Below, piece by piece: positions 21,235 through 32,533 of a stretch of DNA of 64,000 nt; position 1 is the first letter of the stretch, and every line of letters begins with the position of its first letter. Made by a program: the position numbers and the translations under genes. Below the pieces are notes generated by a model. It worked only from the letters and a program-made list of their open reading frames with translations, ran no database searches and was not told the DNA's origin. This DNA comes from Trifolium pratense (taxonomy: Eukaryota > Streptophyta > Magnoliopsida > Fabales > Fabaceae), in assembly GCF_020283565.1 (NCBI RefSeq), contig NC_060060.1, positions 62,233,257 through 62,297,256 of the forward strand, in the 5' to 3' direction.

Positions 21235-22276
21235 TGTTGGGTTTTTGTATGTTGGCTACATTTTGCAAAAACATATTTGAGCCAAGTGTTGAGACATATG
21301 TGCTGACCCCAAGTGTTGTGACAAATGTTGGTACACTTTGGAACAACACCTGTCTGTGTATCTGTGCGCGCCAGCTAGCGGGTTTTAATTTCTACTCAAT
21401 CTTTTGAAGATTTGATTGAAGAATTGTTTCAAGGTTTCTTACAGAGGAAGGCGCACGTGTTTAATGTGTTTCAGGAGGCAGCCGAAACCCTAGTTTTATT
21501 TTCCAAAGGAATTATATTTTTGGAAAATATATTTTTGCGTTTCAAAAATATAACTATTATTTTCAAAAATATATCACTGCTGCCGCAGTTCTAGATGCCC
21601 TAATTTTGTCTTGAAGCCCAAGTCGTTCTACTACTATAAATACGAAGGCAAGCATATGGTTTCAAGCATCTAAAATCGTGTTCTTACAAAGCGTGTGTTT
21701 TAGGGATTTTAGAGTGTTAATTGTGAGCCTTTCTTGTGTCTCATTGATGCAAGCTTAGGACCTGAGTGTTATTGAGTTGTAAGTGTGAACTTCTCCTAAG
21801 CTTTGAAGTACGGAGATTGTTCTATTGTGTTGTGTGGTTTGCTCGCAAGCTTTTAAGCAAGAGTGAATCCTAGTTTCTTAGGAGTGTGTCTCCACCTGTT
21901 GTAATCGTTGAAGTTTATAACAACGCTGTCTGTGTTGTTAAGGTGGGAATTGGGACGGGGTCTCATATCTAGGAGTTCCTAGGTAGAAGTGTCATTGGGT
22001 AGTGATTAAGTGAGAAGTTGTAAACGGGTGAGTTTAGCTTCGAAGTAATACTGCTGATAGTGGACTTCTTTCCTGGATTGGTATCCCCCAGAGTAGGCTT
22101 TAGGCTGAACTGGGTTAACAACTCTTGTGTGTTATTTACTTTACTGTTTGTATTGTTTTATGTTATTTGCTCTGTTTATAGACAAGTGTTGGCGCACCGG
22201 TAACAACATCTGTCTACAACAGACAAGTGTTGATACACCTTGATCAACACCTGTCCACTGTGTGCCAGGAATTTCA
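21235..22276 (+). repeat. Sirevirus 5' LTR
   Basis: TGTTGGGTTTTTG … AATTTCA, 1,042 bp, TATA box at 21635-21642. The motif AAGTGTTG recurs near both ends (21292-21340 and 22183-22250), mostly followed within a few bases by ACA, and AACACCTGTC appears in both places. Confidence 0.95.
21635..21642 (+). promoter_or_regulatory. Sirevirus LTR TATA box
   Basis: TATAAATA in the middle of the LTR; the same box is at 30236-30243 in the 3' LTR. Confidence 0.65.
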
Positions 22277-22278
22277 AT

Positions 22279-22290
22279 TGGTATCAGAGC
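22279..22290 (+). other. Sirevirus primer binding site, initiator tRNA-Met
   Basis: TGGTATCAGAGC two bases after the 5' LTR, complementary to the 3' end of plant initiator tRNA-Met. Confidence 0.92.
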
Positions 22291-22346
22291 AGGCACCCTG
22301 TTCTGAATTTTTAGGGTGAGCTCCAGGGAAATCTTTTCTGGCAAGG

Positions 22347-23525
22347 ATGGACAAAGAAGGAGGGTTTGTTACCAGACCACCTCTTTTGGTTGGTGCTTCA
22401 AACTACGACTATTGGAAGTCCCGCATGATGGCCTTTCTAAAACAAATTGATTGCAAAACATGGAAGGCAGTTCTGAGAGGGTGGACTCCACCTGTGAAGA
22501 TGGACAAAGATGGTAAACCAACTCTTGAGTTGAAATCTGCTGAAGAATGGTCCAAAGAAGAGGATGAGCTTGCTCTTGCAAACTCAAAAGCATTATATGC
22601 ACTATATAATGGTGTTGACAAGCACATATTCAGACTCATCAAAAAGTGTGTCTCTGCTAAGGAAGCTTGGACAATTCTTGAGACTGTTCATGAAGGTACC
22701 TCTAAAGTGAAGCTGTCAAAGCTACAACTCCTAACAACTAAGTTTGAGAATCTAAGAATGAATGATGATGAAACTATTCAGGATTTTCACATGACCATAC
22801 TTGATTTTGATAATCAATTTGATGCCTTGGGTGAAAAGATACCTGAAGAAAAGCTGGTAAGAAAAATGCTTAGGTCTTTACCTAAGAAGTTTGACATGAA
22901 AGTCACAGCTATAGAAGAAGCAAAGGATATCACAGATATGAAGCTAGATGAACTGGTTGGTTCACTACAAACCTATGAGGTAGCTACAAATGAAAAGATG
23001 GATAAGAAAAACAAAAGCATTGCTTTTGTCTCAAATGCTGAGGAAGAAGACCAACAGAGTGACACAGAGTCTGAACACAGCATCTCTGATGCAATGGTTC
23101 TTTTGGGAAAACAATTTAATAAGGTGCTAAAGAGAATGGACAAACGCTCTAAGACAGGTGCAGCTGACATTGGTCGCAACACTTACAGGAATTTCAGAAA
23201 ACCTGTAACAGATGAGAAATCAGCTCCAAATAAAGGTGTTCAATGCCATGAATGTGAGGGGTATGGTCACATTAGAAGTGAATGTGGAACCTTCCTGAAG
23301 AAACAGAAGAAGGGGTTAACTGTAACTTGGTCAGATGAAGATTCTGAAGGAGAAGCTGATACTGCAAAGGCTATACATGCATTGACAAGTGTATGTACAT
23401 CTGACACTGAATCATGTGAGGAAGAACTGACCTTTGATGAACTTGCTGAGTCATATAAAAAACTGTGTCTGAAGAGTGCAGAAGTCTGCAGAATCTCTGA
23501 AGAGCAAAAAGAAACAATTTACTAA
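22347..23525 (+). CDS. Sirevirus gag
   Basis: 392 codons. The start is chosen at ATG 22347, the first after the primer site, giving [12 protein letters not shown] then FxGxNYDYWKxRM-like sequence ([17 protein letters not shown]), the usual N-terminus of copia gag. The UBN2-like gag core runs to about residue 215. A CCHC knuckle C-H-E-C-x4-H-x4-C is at about residue 300 ([14 protein letters not shown]). The C-terminus is acidic and breaks off at TAA 23523-23525 after a frame change. In this lineage gag and pol usually form one frame; here pol is in another frame from about 23476, so I infer a one-base-type indel near 23510. Confidence 0.9.
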   Translation: MDKEGGFVTRPPLLVGASNYDYWKSRMMAFLKQIDCKTWKAVLRGWTPPVKMDKDGKPTLELKSAEEWSKEEDELALANSKALYALYNGVDKHIFRLIKKCVSAKEAWTILETVHEGTSKVKLSKLQLLTTKFENLRMNDDETIQDFHMTILDFDNQFDALGEKIPEEKLVRKMLRSLPKKFDMKVTAIEEAKDITDMKLDELVGSLQTYEVATNEKMDKKNKSIAFVSNAEEEDQQSDTESEHSISDAMVLLGKQFNKVLKRMDKRSKTGAADIGRNTYRNFRKPVTDEKSAPNKGVQCHECEGYGHIRSECGTFLKKQKKGLTVTWSDEDSEGEADTAKAIHALTSVCTSDTESCEEELTFDELAESYKKLCLKSAEVCRISEEQKETIY

Positions 23526-26500
23526 GTTGCAAACTGAGAGAACTGACAATCTGTCAAGAATCTCTGAATTTAGTGCTAAATGGGAAGAAAGTTTAAAGAT
23601 CATCGAGGAACAGAAGGCAACTATCATCAACTTAGAAGCAGACAAGATCAAACAACTGACAGAGATAGCCCATCTGAATGAAGAGGTAACTGAATTAAAC
23701 TCTCATCTTGAGAATTTAAAGAAGCATGTTCTTAGGCTATTCAAAGGAAGTGATCTAGATGAAATCCTAGAAACATTACCTACTCCTAGTAGATCCAAAA
23801 CAGGCATTGGGTATGAATACAAAAATGTTAATAGGATTATGGATTACAACAAAGAAGGGAAATATATGCCTGAGATAAGCAAACAACCTTCTCCAAAAAT
23901 GCATGACAGGATGTCGCCACACCTGGCTCCTAGACAGCAGAGACAAGTGTTACCACATGTGGCACCACATCAGCAAATATGGCAGAAACCTAGATTTATA
24001 CCTAGACCCAGAAGCAGGTACCACTCATGGAGATGTCATCACTGTGGAAGAAAGGGGCACATAAGGCCCTACTGCTACAAATTGTATGGGTATCCAAGTG
24101 AAATTCCTCAAGAGTCTGATCCATCCATTACTAAAACAAGGATGGAATGGAAGCAAAAGGATGATACAACCAATACCAAGGAGTATACAGCTGAAAGCAG
24201 TGGGAAAAGTTTGATTGCCCATACGTCTCTCAGAGCCTCATCAAAAGAAGATTGGTACTTTGATAGTGGTTGTTCCAGACACATGACTGGTGTTGAAAAG
24301 TATTTGAAGGAGGTAAAATCCTATGCCACAAGTTTTGTGACATTTGGAGATGGAGCAAAGGGGGAAATTAAAGGTATTGGAAGGCTGATTGACCATGGTC
24401 TGCCAAAACTTGAAGATGTTCTCCTTGTAAAAGGGCTAACTGCCAATCTAATCAGTATAAGCCAACTATTTGATCAAGGCATGAAAGTCAACTTTACAAA
24501 AAATGAATGTCTTGTCAGCAATAATGAAGGAGACATCCTTATGAGGGGTGTTAGATCAAAGGACAACTGCTACCTGTGGATCCCTCTTGAAGAAGCTAAT
24601 GTATCTACATGTCTCTTAACTAAAAATGAAGAGGTTAAGTTGTGGCATCAAAAATTAGGACACCTTAACCTGAAGAGCATGAAGAGAGTCATATCTGAAG
24701 AAGCTATCAGAGGACTACCAAGTTTACAGACACAGGAAGGGAACATCTGTGGTGAATGTCAGATTGGGAAGCAAACCAAAGTGTCGCACCAGAAGTTGCA
24801 ACACTTGTCCACTTCTAGAGTTCTTGAGTTACTACATATGGATCTGATGGGGCCCATACAAGTTGAGAGTCTTGGAGGTAAGAAATATGTTCTTGTTGTT
24901 GTTGATGACTTCTCTAGATATACTTGGGTCAATTTCATTAGGGAAAAATCTGAGACTTTTGAAGAATTCAAAAATCTTTGCTTACAACTTCAAAAAGAGA
25001 AAGATTGTGGTATTGTAAGAATCAGAAGTGACCATGGTAAGGAGTTTGAAAACTCTAAATTTGCTGATTTTTGTGCTGCTGAAGGAATAACTCATGAATT
25101 TTCTTCACCAATTACACCTCAACAAAATGGTGTGGTTGAAAGAAAGAACAGAACCTTACAAGAATCTGCTAGAGTGATGTTGCATGCCAAAAATGTTCCT
25201 TACAAGTTCTGGGCTGAAGCCATGAATACAGCATGTTATATTCACAATAGAGTAACATTAAGAAAAGGTACTGCTACAACACTGTATGAACTATGGAAGA
25301 ATAGGAAGCCTACTGTGAAATATTTCCATGTGTTTGGGTCAAAATGTTACATTTTGGCAGATAGAGAACCTAGGAGAAAATTGGACCCCAAAAGTGATGA
25401 GGGGATATTTTTAGGCTACTCAACCAACAGCAGAGCCTACAGAGTTTTTAACTCCAGAACAAGAACTATGATGGAATCAATCAATGTTGTTGTTGATGAT
25501 AGTGATACAACAAGTGCAGATCCAGCTGAAGAGACAGATGTCATCACACCTGTCCCAACACTAGATGATGATCAAACTGAACCTGAACCTGATCAACATT
25601 CTGAATCTACTACAGAGGCTCCTAGACCAAACAAGGGACCATCTACTAGAACACAGAAGAATCATCCTCTGGAACTTGTCATTGGAAATCCAAATCAAGG
25701 AATTGCAACAAGAAGATCAAAAGAAGCAATCTCCAACTCATGCTTCATATCCAAGATTGAACCAAAGAATGTTAAAGAAGCTTTGACTGATGAATACTGG
25801 ATCAATGCTATGCAGGAGGAACTAACTCAGTTCAAAAGAAGTGAGGTATGGGATCTAGTACCTAGACCAGATGGTATAAATGTTATTGGTACAAAGTGGG
25901 TCTACAAGAACAAAACTGATGAGAATGGTGATATTACTAGAAACAAAGCCAGACTTGTGGCACAAGGATACACCCAGATAGAAGGAGTAGATTTTGATGA
26001 GACTTTTGCTCCAGTTGCTCGCTTGGAGTCCATAAGATTGCTCTTAGCTGTGGCATGCATCTTAAAATTCAAGTTATATCAAATGGATGTAAAGAGTGCA
26101 TTCCTAAATGGCTATCTAAATGAAGAGGTATATGTTGAACAACCAAAAGGGTTTGTAGATCCAAGTTTTCCTAATCATGTCTACAAACTAAAGAAAGCTC
26201 TCTATGGATTGAAACAAGCCCCTAGAGCATGGTATGAAAGATTGAATGAATTCCTTGTCAGCCATGGATACAAGAAAGGTGGCAATGATAAAACCCTGTT
26301 TATAAGAGAGGAAAAAGGGAAGCTAATGATAGCTCAGATATATGTGGATGATATTGTATTTGGTGGAATGTCGCGACAAATGGTGGAACATTTTGTGCAT
26401 CAAATGCAATCTGAATTTGAAATGAGTCTTGTAGGAGAACTAACTTATTTTTTAGGTCTTCAAGTCAAACAAATGGAAGACACCATATTTATCTCTCAGG

Positions 26501-26541
26501 AAAAATATGCAAGAAACATTGTGAAGAAATTTGGAATGTAA
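23476..26541 (+). CDS. Sirevirus pol, first part (protease, integrase, most of reverse transcriptase)
   Basis: 1,021 codons ending at an in-frame TAA. Domains in order: coiled-coil end of gag, a second CCHC knuckle ([14 protein letters not shown], about residue 187), aspartic protease ([13 protein letters not shown], about 260), pre-integrase HHCC zinc domain ([10 protein letters not shown] … CGEC), integrase DDE core ([45 protein letters not shown]), a variable linker, and reverse transcriptase ([45 protein letters not shown]). The stop lies after VKKFGM, between the RT and RNase H regions, and the same frame continues to 27291. All catalytic motifs I looked for are present. Confidence 0.92.
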   Translation: MQKSAESLKSKKKQFTKLQTERTDNLSRISEFSAKWEESLKIIEEQKATIINLEADKIKQLTEIAHLNEEVTELNSHLENLKKHVLRLFKGSDLDEILETLPTPSRSKTGIGYEYKNVNRIMDYNKEGKYMPEISKQPSPKMHDRMSPHLAPRQQRQVLPHVAPHQQIWQKPRFIPRPRSRYHSWRCHHCGRKGHIRPYCYKLYGYPSEIPQESDPSITKTRMEWKQKDDTTNTKEYTAESSGKSLIAHTSLRASSKEDWYFDSGCSRHMTGVEKYLKEVKSYATSFVTFGDGAKGEIKGIGRLIDHGLPKLEDVLLVKGLTANLISISQLFDQGMKVNFTKNECLVSNNEGDILMRGVRSKDNCYLWIPLEEANVSTCLLTKNEEVKLWHQKLGHLNLKSMKRVISEEAIRGLPSLQTQEGNICGECQIGKQTKVSHQKLQHLSTSRVLELLHMDLMGPIQVESLGGKKYVLVVVDDFSRYTWVNFIREKSETFEEFKNLCLQLQKEKDCGIVRIRSDHGKEFENSKFADFCAAEGITHEFSSPITPQQNGVVERKNRTLQESARVMLHAKNVPYKFWAEAMNTACYIHNRVTLRKGTATTLYELWKNRKPTVKYFHVFGSKCYILADREPRRKLDPKSDEGIFLGYSTNSRAYRVFNSRTRTMMESINVVVDDSDTTSADPAEETDVITPVPTLDDDQTEPEPDQHSESTTEAPRPNKGPSTRTQKNHPLELVIGNPNQGIATRRSKEAISNSCFISKIEPKNVKEALTDEYWINAMQEELTQFKRSEVWDLVPRPDGINVIGTKWVYKNKTDENGDITRNKARLVAQGYTQIEGVDFDETFAPVARLESIRLLLAVACILKFKLYQMDVKSAFLNGYLNEEVYVEQPKGFVDPSFPNHVYKLKKALYGLKQAPRAWYERLNEFLVSHGYKKGGNDKTLFIREEKGKLMIAQIYVDDIVFGGMSRQMVEHFVHQMQSEFEMSLVGELTYFLGLQVKQMEDTIFISQEKYARNIVKKFGM

Positions 26542-27291
26542 GGTGGTAGTCACAAAAGGACACCTGCACCTACACATTTGAAGCTTACCAAAGATGAGAA
26601 AGGGATTGATGTGGATCAAAGTCTCTACAGAAGTATGATTGGAAGCTTGCTATATCTCACAGCTAGCAGACCTGATATCATGTTTGCAGTAGGTGTTTGT
26701 GCTAGATATCAATCTGAACCCAAGATGAGCCATCTGACTCAAGTAAAGAGAATCTTCAAATATGTCAATGGAACATGTGGGTATGGAATTTTATACTCTC
26801 ATAGTAATGATTCTACACTAGTTGGCTATTGTGATGCAGATTGGGCAGGAAGTGCTGATGATAGAAAAAGCACCTCTGGTGCATGTTTCTTCTTAGGAAG
26901 CAATCTAGTATCTTGGTTTAGTAAGAAGCAGAATAGTGTGTCTCTATCCACAGCTGAGGCAGAATATATAGCAGCTGGTAGTAGCTGCTCTCAATTGTTA
27001 TGGATGAGACAAATGTTGAAGGAGTATAGTGTTGAGCAAGATGTCATGACACTTTACTGTGATAATCTGAGTGCTATAAATATCTCTAAAAATCCTATCC
27101 AGCATAGTAGGACCAAGCACATTGATATACGACATCATTTTATAAGAGAACTTGTGGAAGAAAAAATTGTTACACTTGAACACATTGCATCTGAAGAACA
27201 GTTGGCAGATATTTTTACAAAGGCTTTAGATGCGAATCAATTTGAAAATTTGAGAGGCAAACTTGGAATTTGCCTTTTTGAAGACAAATAG
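26542..27291 (+). CDS. Sirevirus pol, second part (RNase H)
   Basis: Same reading frame as the preceding pol segment, separated only by the stop at 26539-26541. Contains the RT-RNase H connection (YRSMIGSLLYLTASRPDIMF) and RNase H motifs CDADWAGSADDRKSTSG, STAEAEYIAAGS, YCDNLSAINISKNP and HIDIRHHFIRELV. It would need stop-codon readthrough or an internal start to be made, so the polyprotein is probably disabled. Confidence 0.9.
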   Translation, partial: GGSHKRTPAPTHLKLTKDEKGIDVDQSLYRSMIGSLLYLTASRPDIMFAVGVCARYQSEPKMSHLTQVKRIFKYVNGTCGYGILYSHSNDSTLVGYCDADWAGSADDRKSTSGACFFLGSNLVSWFSKKQNSVSLSTAEAEYIAAGSSCSQLLWMRQMLKEYSVEQDVMTLYCDNLSAINISKNPIQHSRTKHIDIRHHFIRELVEEKIVTLEHIASEEQLADIFTKALDANQFENLRGKLGICLFEDK

Positions 27292-27503
27292 CAGTTACAG
27301 CATGTAATGCGTGTAACTACCTCTCATCCGCCTCTTCACTTAAAGTTACACACTAATCAAGGGAGTTTTCATTCAACTTCCCTCTATCAACCACAATCAT
27401 TACTTTTCTTCCATTCTCTCTCTCACGCTCAAAATCTCTCCAACTTCCTCATCAACATTTCTCTAATCTTTATCTTTTCTCAGAAAAGTTTACTCAAAAA
27501 ATC

Positions 27504-28253
27504 ATGTCTGACTCTGCAAAATCCTCATCAACCAAGAATAATGATGTTCCATCGCTACAACAAATGGTGATCGATGCTATTCCTCTCAGCACCATACCTC
27601 CTACAAGTCCAACGATGAGGAGAAAATCAACTGCAAAGAAGGATAAATCATCACGAATAAGTACAAATCCTTCTTCTCCTGCTACAATTAAAGATTCAAA
27701 GCGTAAAAGCAAGAAAGGGAAAGGTGAATCGAGTAAGTCGTTTACAATGTCTGAGCTTCACATTGATCCACTTCCATCAAGTGGTGTTACAATGCCTGTC
27801 GCTAATCCTGCAGTTGAGAGTGTTACTGCATCTGGTAAGACTTCTGTTAATTTAGGTCTTAACATACCAAAATCTGATAAAACCCTAGGTTTAGAGACCC
27901 CTGCTATATCTGGAAATTTGGGGAAAAGTGTTCCTAACTCCCCTGTTGCTGTTGATGCTAATATTGGTGCTTCTACTGAGACCAATAATGATGTTGCTGA
28001 TGAGTCCATTAAGAAAACTGCTCCTGAGACTCATGTTGCGCCAAGTGTTGCAACACATGGCGCTACGCCAAATGTGGTGCCCGATGTTACCACATCTTTG
28101 GCACAAGAAAACCTTGTGGACTATTCTGAGTCTGATGAAAGTCCCCCACCTAAGGCTACTGATAAAGAAACTGTTCCTGATAAGGTTGTAAATGAAAATC
28201 CGGAGGTTACAATTGTAATGATCCAACAAGTCCTGAATATAGGCAGGTTTTAG
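27504..28253 (+). pseudogene. Sirevirus env-like protein, first part
   Basis: 249 codons from ATG 27504. The protein is rich in S, T, P and K, with no convincing signal peptide or membrane span. It occupies the position of the third, env-like frame of sireviruses, between pol and the 3' LTR. It ends at a stop after a frame change; the region continues in another frame at 28286. Whether env-like proteins of this group do anything like a viral envelope is unproven. Confidence 0.7.
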
Positions 28254-28285
28254 TTCGTGGGAGATGTGTCCAATTCTCACCAACT

Positions 28286-28999
28286 GTGATCAATCAACAT
28301 TTGCTAAGGAGTACTGATGAGGTGGCTGCCTTAAAAGTCACAGACAATGAGGTCTGCAAGGTCCTCACAGGTGGCAGGATAAAGGTATGGCCAAGCAAGG
28401 CTAAGTTGGCTGCAACTTCTCTCTCTCCATTTTATGCTGTGTTAAATAGGATTGCTGCACACAATTGGGTGCCTACAACCCATTCAGGTGATGTGGCCAG
28501 AGGATTGGGAAAGTTCATTTATGTTGTGGGTACCAAGGCTAAATTTGATTATGGGTCCTATTTCTTTCAAGAAACCTTAAGCCATGCCCTGACCTATGCT
28601 GTTGAGAAGCCAGTTGCTCTTCCCACTCTGTTATGCAATATAATTCTTGAGCAACACCAAGATATTCTGAGAAGCACTGATGTTCCTTGTAAAAGGAAAG
28701 GGGTGTTGGTTATTGAGCAGAGGCTGCTGGATGGGACAAATGTTGCAGCAGGTGTTGGCACATCTGTCCAGGCTGGTGTACTCTCTAGGAAGCAGATGAT
28801 TGCAGATCTGACTGAAGCAAGCAGAGCTCTTGAGGCCAGGAAACTGAAAATAGATCGTGTGATTGAGGCCCTCAAGGCTGAGAAAGCTGCTGAGACTGCT
28901 GAGGGTGAGCCTGATGGACAAGAAGGTAAAGAAACTAGTGGCTCTGATGATGACACTGAGGATGTGATGGAGGACTCTGATGAAAGTTCTTCTATATGA
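28286..28999 (+). pseudogene. Sirevirus env-like protein, second part
   Basis: 237 codons continuing the env-like region in another frame; the break lies near 28205-28220. Residues about 40-120 (FYAVLNRIAAHNWVPTTHSG, DYGSYFFQETLSHA) resemble the 'putative plant transposon protein' domain often annotated in legume sirevirus third frames (PF20167-type, by recollection). The C-terminus is a coiled-coil-like helix followed by an acidic tail. Confidence 0.7.
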
Positions 29000-29495
29000 T
29001 TTCTGATGTTTGTCTTATATTTTTCTGATGTACTTTTGGTATTTCTCTTTTGTTACTTTTATGGGCAAGGCCTTGGATTTCTAGCACCTGTGTGTGCTTT
29101 ATGGTCTGTAATATGTGCACACTGATATTCTCTTGTCTGGTACTCTATGTTTTCCTATGCATGGTGTTTGTCAAAATTGTGGCTAAAAAGGGGGAGTAGT
29201 GTGTGTGTGTGACAAGTGTGTGGACAGATGTTCTCACATTTGGTGACTGTTTCTGTGCTAATGTTCGTATGCTCGTATTGAGGGGGAGTGAGAGTTATAT
29301 GCATGTGTTGAGGGGGAGTAGTGAATATTCTTTCTCTATCTGATGATTGTATGCATGAATTCAGGGGGAGTGTGAGTGATATTATCTCTTGATCGCCTGA
29401 ATGTATTTGATGACAAATGTTGTGCCAAGTATTTGATGACAAATGTTGTGCCAAGTGTTATGACACCTGACTATTGAGTCCACTATCCACTATGA

Positions 29496-29632
29496 CTGAG
29501 AATTTATTTTTCTCAGATGTTTTATGGGAATTTATTTTTCCTGTTGTTCTTATGATGAATGGATGCGCTTTAACTATTAGGAGTTTATTTCTCCTATTTC
29601 TTTGCATCTACTATTGGGAGTTTATTTCTCCC
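29496..29632 (+). repeat. Four tandem hairpins with TTTATTT loops
   Basis: CTGAGAATTTATTTTTCTCAG (29496-29516 in full), GGAA…TTCC (29527-29541), TAGGAG…CTCCTA (29578-29596) and GGGAG…CTCCC (29616-29632). The loops share (T)TTATTT while the stems differ by paired substitutions. Confidence 0.7.
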
Positions 29633-29820
29633 TTGTGTTGTTCCATGAGGCTAGTTGTGATTATTCCGCTGTTGCATTGCCTCTGATGCTACTTGACTAT
29701 CTTGGAAGTAGTTTTATGATGTGTTACTTTCTTTCCTAGTTGTGTGATCATGTTGACTCGAATGAAAGGTAATACTGTATCTCTCTATATACTGGTCTAA
29801 TATTGTTTTAGCCAAAATTT

Positions 29821-29835
29821 GCCAAAGGGGGATAT
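29821..29835 (+). other. Sirevirus polypurine tract
   Basis: GCCAAAGGGGGATAT directly before the 3' LTR. Confidence 0.85.
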
Positions 29836-30877
29836 TGTTGGGTTTTTGTATGTTGGCTACATTTTGCAAAAACATATTTGAGCCAAGTGTTGAGACATAT
29901 GTGCTGACCCCAAGTGTTGTGACAAATGTTGGTACACTTTGGAACAACACCTGTCTGTGTATCTGTGCGCGCCAGCTAGCGGGTTTTAATTTCTACTCAA
30001 TCTTTTGAAGATTTGATTGAAGAATTGTTTCAAGGTTTCTTACAGAGGAAGGCGCACGTGTTTAATGTGTTTCAGGAGGCAGCCGAAACCCTAGTTTTAT
30101 TTTCCAAAGGAATTATATTTTTGGAAAATATATTTTTGCGTTTCAAAAATATAACTATTATTTTCAAAAATATATCACTGCTGCCGCAGTTCTAGATGCC
30201 CTAATTTTGTCTTGAAGCCCAAGTCGTTCTACTACTATAAATACGAAGGCAAGCATATGGTTTCAAGCATCTAAAATCGTGTTCTTACAAAGCGTGTGTT
30301 TTAGGGATTTTAGAGTGTTAATTGTGAGCCTTTCTTGTGTCTCATTGATGCAAGCTTAGGACCTGAGTGTTATTGAGTTGTAAGTGTGAACTTCTCCTAA
30401 GCTTTGAAGTACGGAGATTGTTCTATTGTGTTGTGTGGTTTGCTCGCAAGCTTTTAAGCAAGAGTGAATCCTAGTTTCTTAGGAGTGTGTCTCCACCTGT
30501 TGTAATCGTTGAAGTTTATAACAACGCTGTCTGTGTTGTTAAGGTGGAAATTGGGACGGGGTCTCATATCTAGGAGTTCCTAGGTAGAAGTGTCATTGGG
30601 TAGTGATTAAGTGAGAAGTTGTAAACGGGTGAGTTTAGCTTCGAAGTAATACTGCTGATAGTGGACTTCATTCCTGGATTGGTATCCCCCAGAGTAGGCT
30701 TTAGGCTGAACTGGGTTAACAACTCTTGTGTGTTATTTACTTTACTGTTTGTATTGTTTTATGTTATTTCCTCTGTTTATAGACAAGTGTTGGTGCACCG
30801 GTAACAACATCTGTCTACAACAGACAAGTGTTGATACACCTTGATCAACACCTGTCCACTGTGTGCCAAGAATTTCA
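29836..30877 (+). repeat. Sirevirus 3' LTR
   Basis: 1,042 bp, matching 21235-22276 with about five differences by eye; followed by the ATATG duplication. Confidence 0.95.
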
Positions 30878-30918
30878 ATATGTATTTTGTGGTACTTGAA
30901 TTTACTCAAGTTCTACAT

Positions 30919-32533
30919 TACTCCCACGGGTCCAGTTAAGGTGCATAAGCCCAAGCTTATGCACCATGCATAATTGCTATGCGCGCCCCCCATATTGCTA
31001 CGCGCGCCCCCCAATTGCTACGCGCCCCCCCATTTTCTAGCCCCAATTTCTAGCGCGCCCCCCATATTGCTACGCGCGCCCCCCAATTGCTACGCGCCCC
31101 CCAATTTCTAGCGCACCCCCCCAGGTTTTTTTTTTTTTTAGATTTCTAGCGCACCCCTCAGATTTTTTTATCACGCTTTTAATTTTGCTTGATTGAATTT
31201 TATTTTATTTTATTGATTAGGGATAAATTTCAGAGTATTATGTATGGTTAATTATTTTAGTAGTTAGTTTTAAACTAAAATCATACCAAACCATCATCGT
31301 TGTAACCGCTGCAAGCTCTTCAATCTTCTTCGCTCTCGCTATCTTCGTTTTCCAATCGGAATCTTACAAATCGATTCTCTTGAATCGAACGAAAACGAGA
31401 ACGAATTGCAATTTCTGAGATGAATCGGAATCGGAGTTTTGCAATTTATGAGATGAATTGGAATCGGAGTTCGTGAGAGAAGGTGTGAGTTAGTGAGAGA
31501 AGGTGAATAAGATGAACAGTGATCGCGGATGAACAGTGATCACGTTTTCACTGTTTCGCGTAAGAGAAGATGAACAGTGAATTTTCGTTACAATTATTCT
31601 GGAAACCATTGTGCTGGTTAAATGGTTTCAGAGAGTTAAAAAGTGAAACCATTTGTATTATAAAATGGTTTTATGTGTTTATTGAAATCAATATTGTGTT
31701 TTTATGGTTTTAAAAATCCTGGAAACCATTATGCTGATTAAATGGTTTCAGAGAGTTAAAAAGTGAAACCATTTGTATTATAAAATGGTTTTATGTGTTT
31801 ATTGAAATCAATATTGTGTTTTTATGGTTTTAAAAATCCTGGAAACCATTATGCTGGTTAAATGGTTTCAGAGAGTTAAAAAGTGAAACCATTTGTATTA
31901 TAAAATGGTTTTATGTGTTTATTGAAATCAATATTGTGTTTTTAATATTGAATTTATTGTATTATTGAAATAATATTCCTTCATTATTATTACTATTACT
32001 GAACCAAATTAACATCTCAAGATTCTCTAACCAATAATCACTCAACAATTATAAAAAAAAATAAAAAATTAATCACTCTACTTTGTCTCCATTCAGCAAA
32101 AACACAAATATTTTATCACTAAAAAAAACCTCATCACAAAAAGAAAAACCAAGCTACCCAATTCGAGTCTAATTCATACGTTCTTCATTACCGTTCAAAT
32201 TCGATTCTGAGACAAAAAAAAAAGCCTAGAAATCTAAAAAAAAAAAAAAAAACCTGGGGGAGTGCGCTAGAAATTGGGGGGCTAGAAAATGGGGGGGCGC
32301 GTAGCAATTGGGGGGCGCGCGTAGCAATTGGGCTTTCAGGCCTAGTAGGCTAAAAATAAAAACAAAACGTGTGCATCAGCAGAAACGGGGTGGGGATAGC
32401 GAGCCTTTGGGGGGGCTAGGGGGCGCACGCGAGAAATTTCTGGGGGGCGCGCGAGTAATTCTGGGCTTATGCACCATGCATAAACATCCCCTTATGCATA
32501 TTAACTTTTGCCCTAGAATAGATAGTGGGAGTA
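30919..32533 (+). mobile_element. Non-autonomous TIR element (unit A), minisatellite-bearing
   Basis: 1,615 bp bounded by inverted ends TACTCCCAC (30919-30927) and GTGGGAGTA (32525-32533). Inside the left end is a hairpin GGTGCATAAGC…GCTTATGCACC, followed by GC-rich repeats of the type GCTACGCGCGCCCCCCAAT; the mirrored GC-rich repeats occur at 32252-32460. The centre has three 120-bp tandem repeats (about 31600-31941) rich in GAAACCATT/AATGGTTTC. No transposase is encoded. A 112-codon frame at 32308-32646 crosses the border and is only GC-rich repeat sequence. Superfamily undetermined. Confidence 0.65.
31600..31941 (+). repeat. Three 120-bp tandem repeats with AAACCATT palindromes
   Basis: Period 120 bases, starting near 31600, 31720 and 31840. 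Each has GGAAACCATT(G/A)TGCTG and its partial complement AAATGGTTTC. Two more sets, one inverted, lie at about 33207-33550 and 33790-34135. Confidence 0.85.

Larger units (their letters stand above)
29000..29835 (+). other. Sirevirus 3' non-coding region with purine tracts and hairpins
   Basis: Contains several AGGGGGAGT-type purine tracts (near 29190, 29281, 29310 and 29364) before the true polypurine tract, then four short hairpins at 29496-29632. Multiple polypurine-like tracts upstream of the 3' LTR are a described feature of sireviruses. Confidence 0.75.
21235..30877 (+). mobile_element. Full-length sirevirus (Ty1-copia) with env-like region
   Basis: A 9,643-bp element with two 1,042-bp LTRs that differ at only about five positions by eye. 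A perfect 5-bp target duplication ATATG flanks it (21230-21234 and 30878-30882). It has a tRNA-Met primer binding site, gag and pol frames, an extra 3' region encoding an env-like protein, a run of purine-rich tracts and hairpins, and a polypurine tract. Lesions: a frameshift at the end of the gag frame (about 23510), an in-frame stop in reverse transcriptase (26539-26541) and a frameshift in the env-like region (about 28205-28220). It is inserted in the decayed Tork-like copia. Confidence 0.95.

Noticed and set aside
21412..21594. 60-codon frame repeated at 30013-30195
   Set aside because: Lies in both sirevirus LTRs; no independent evidence of coding.
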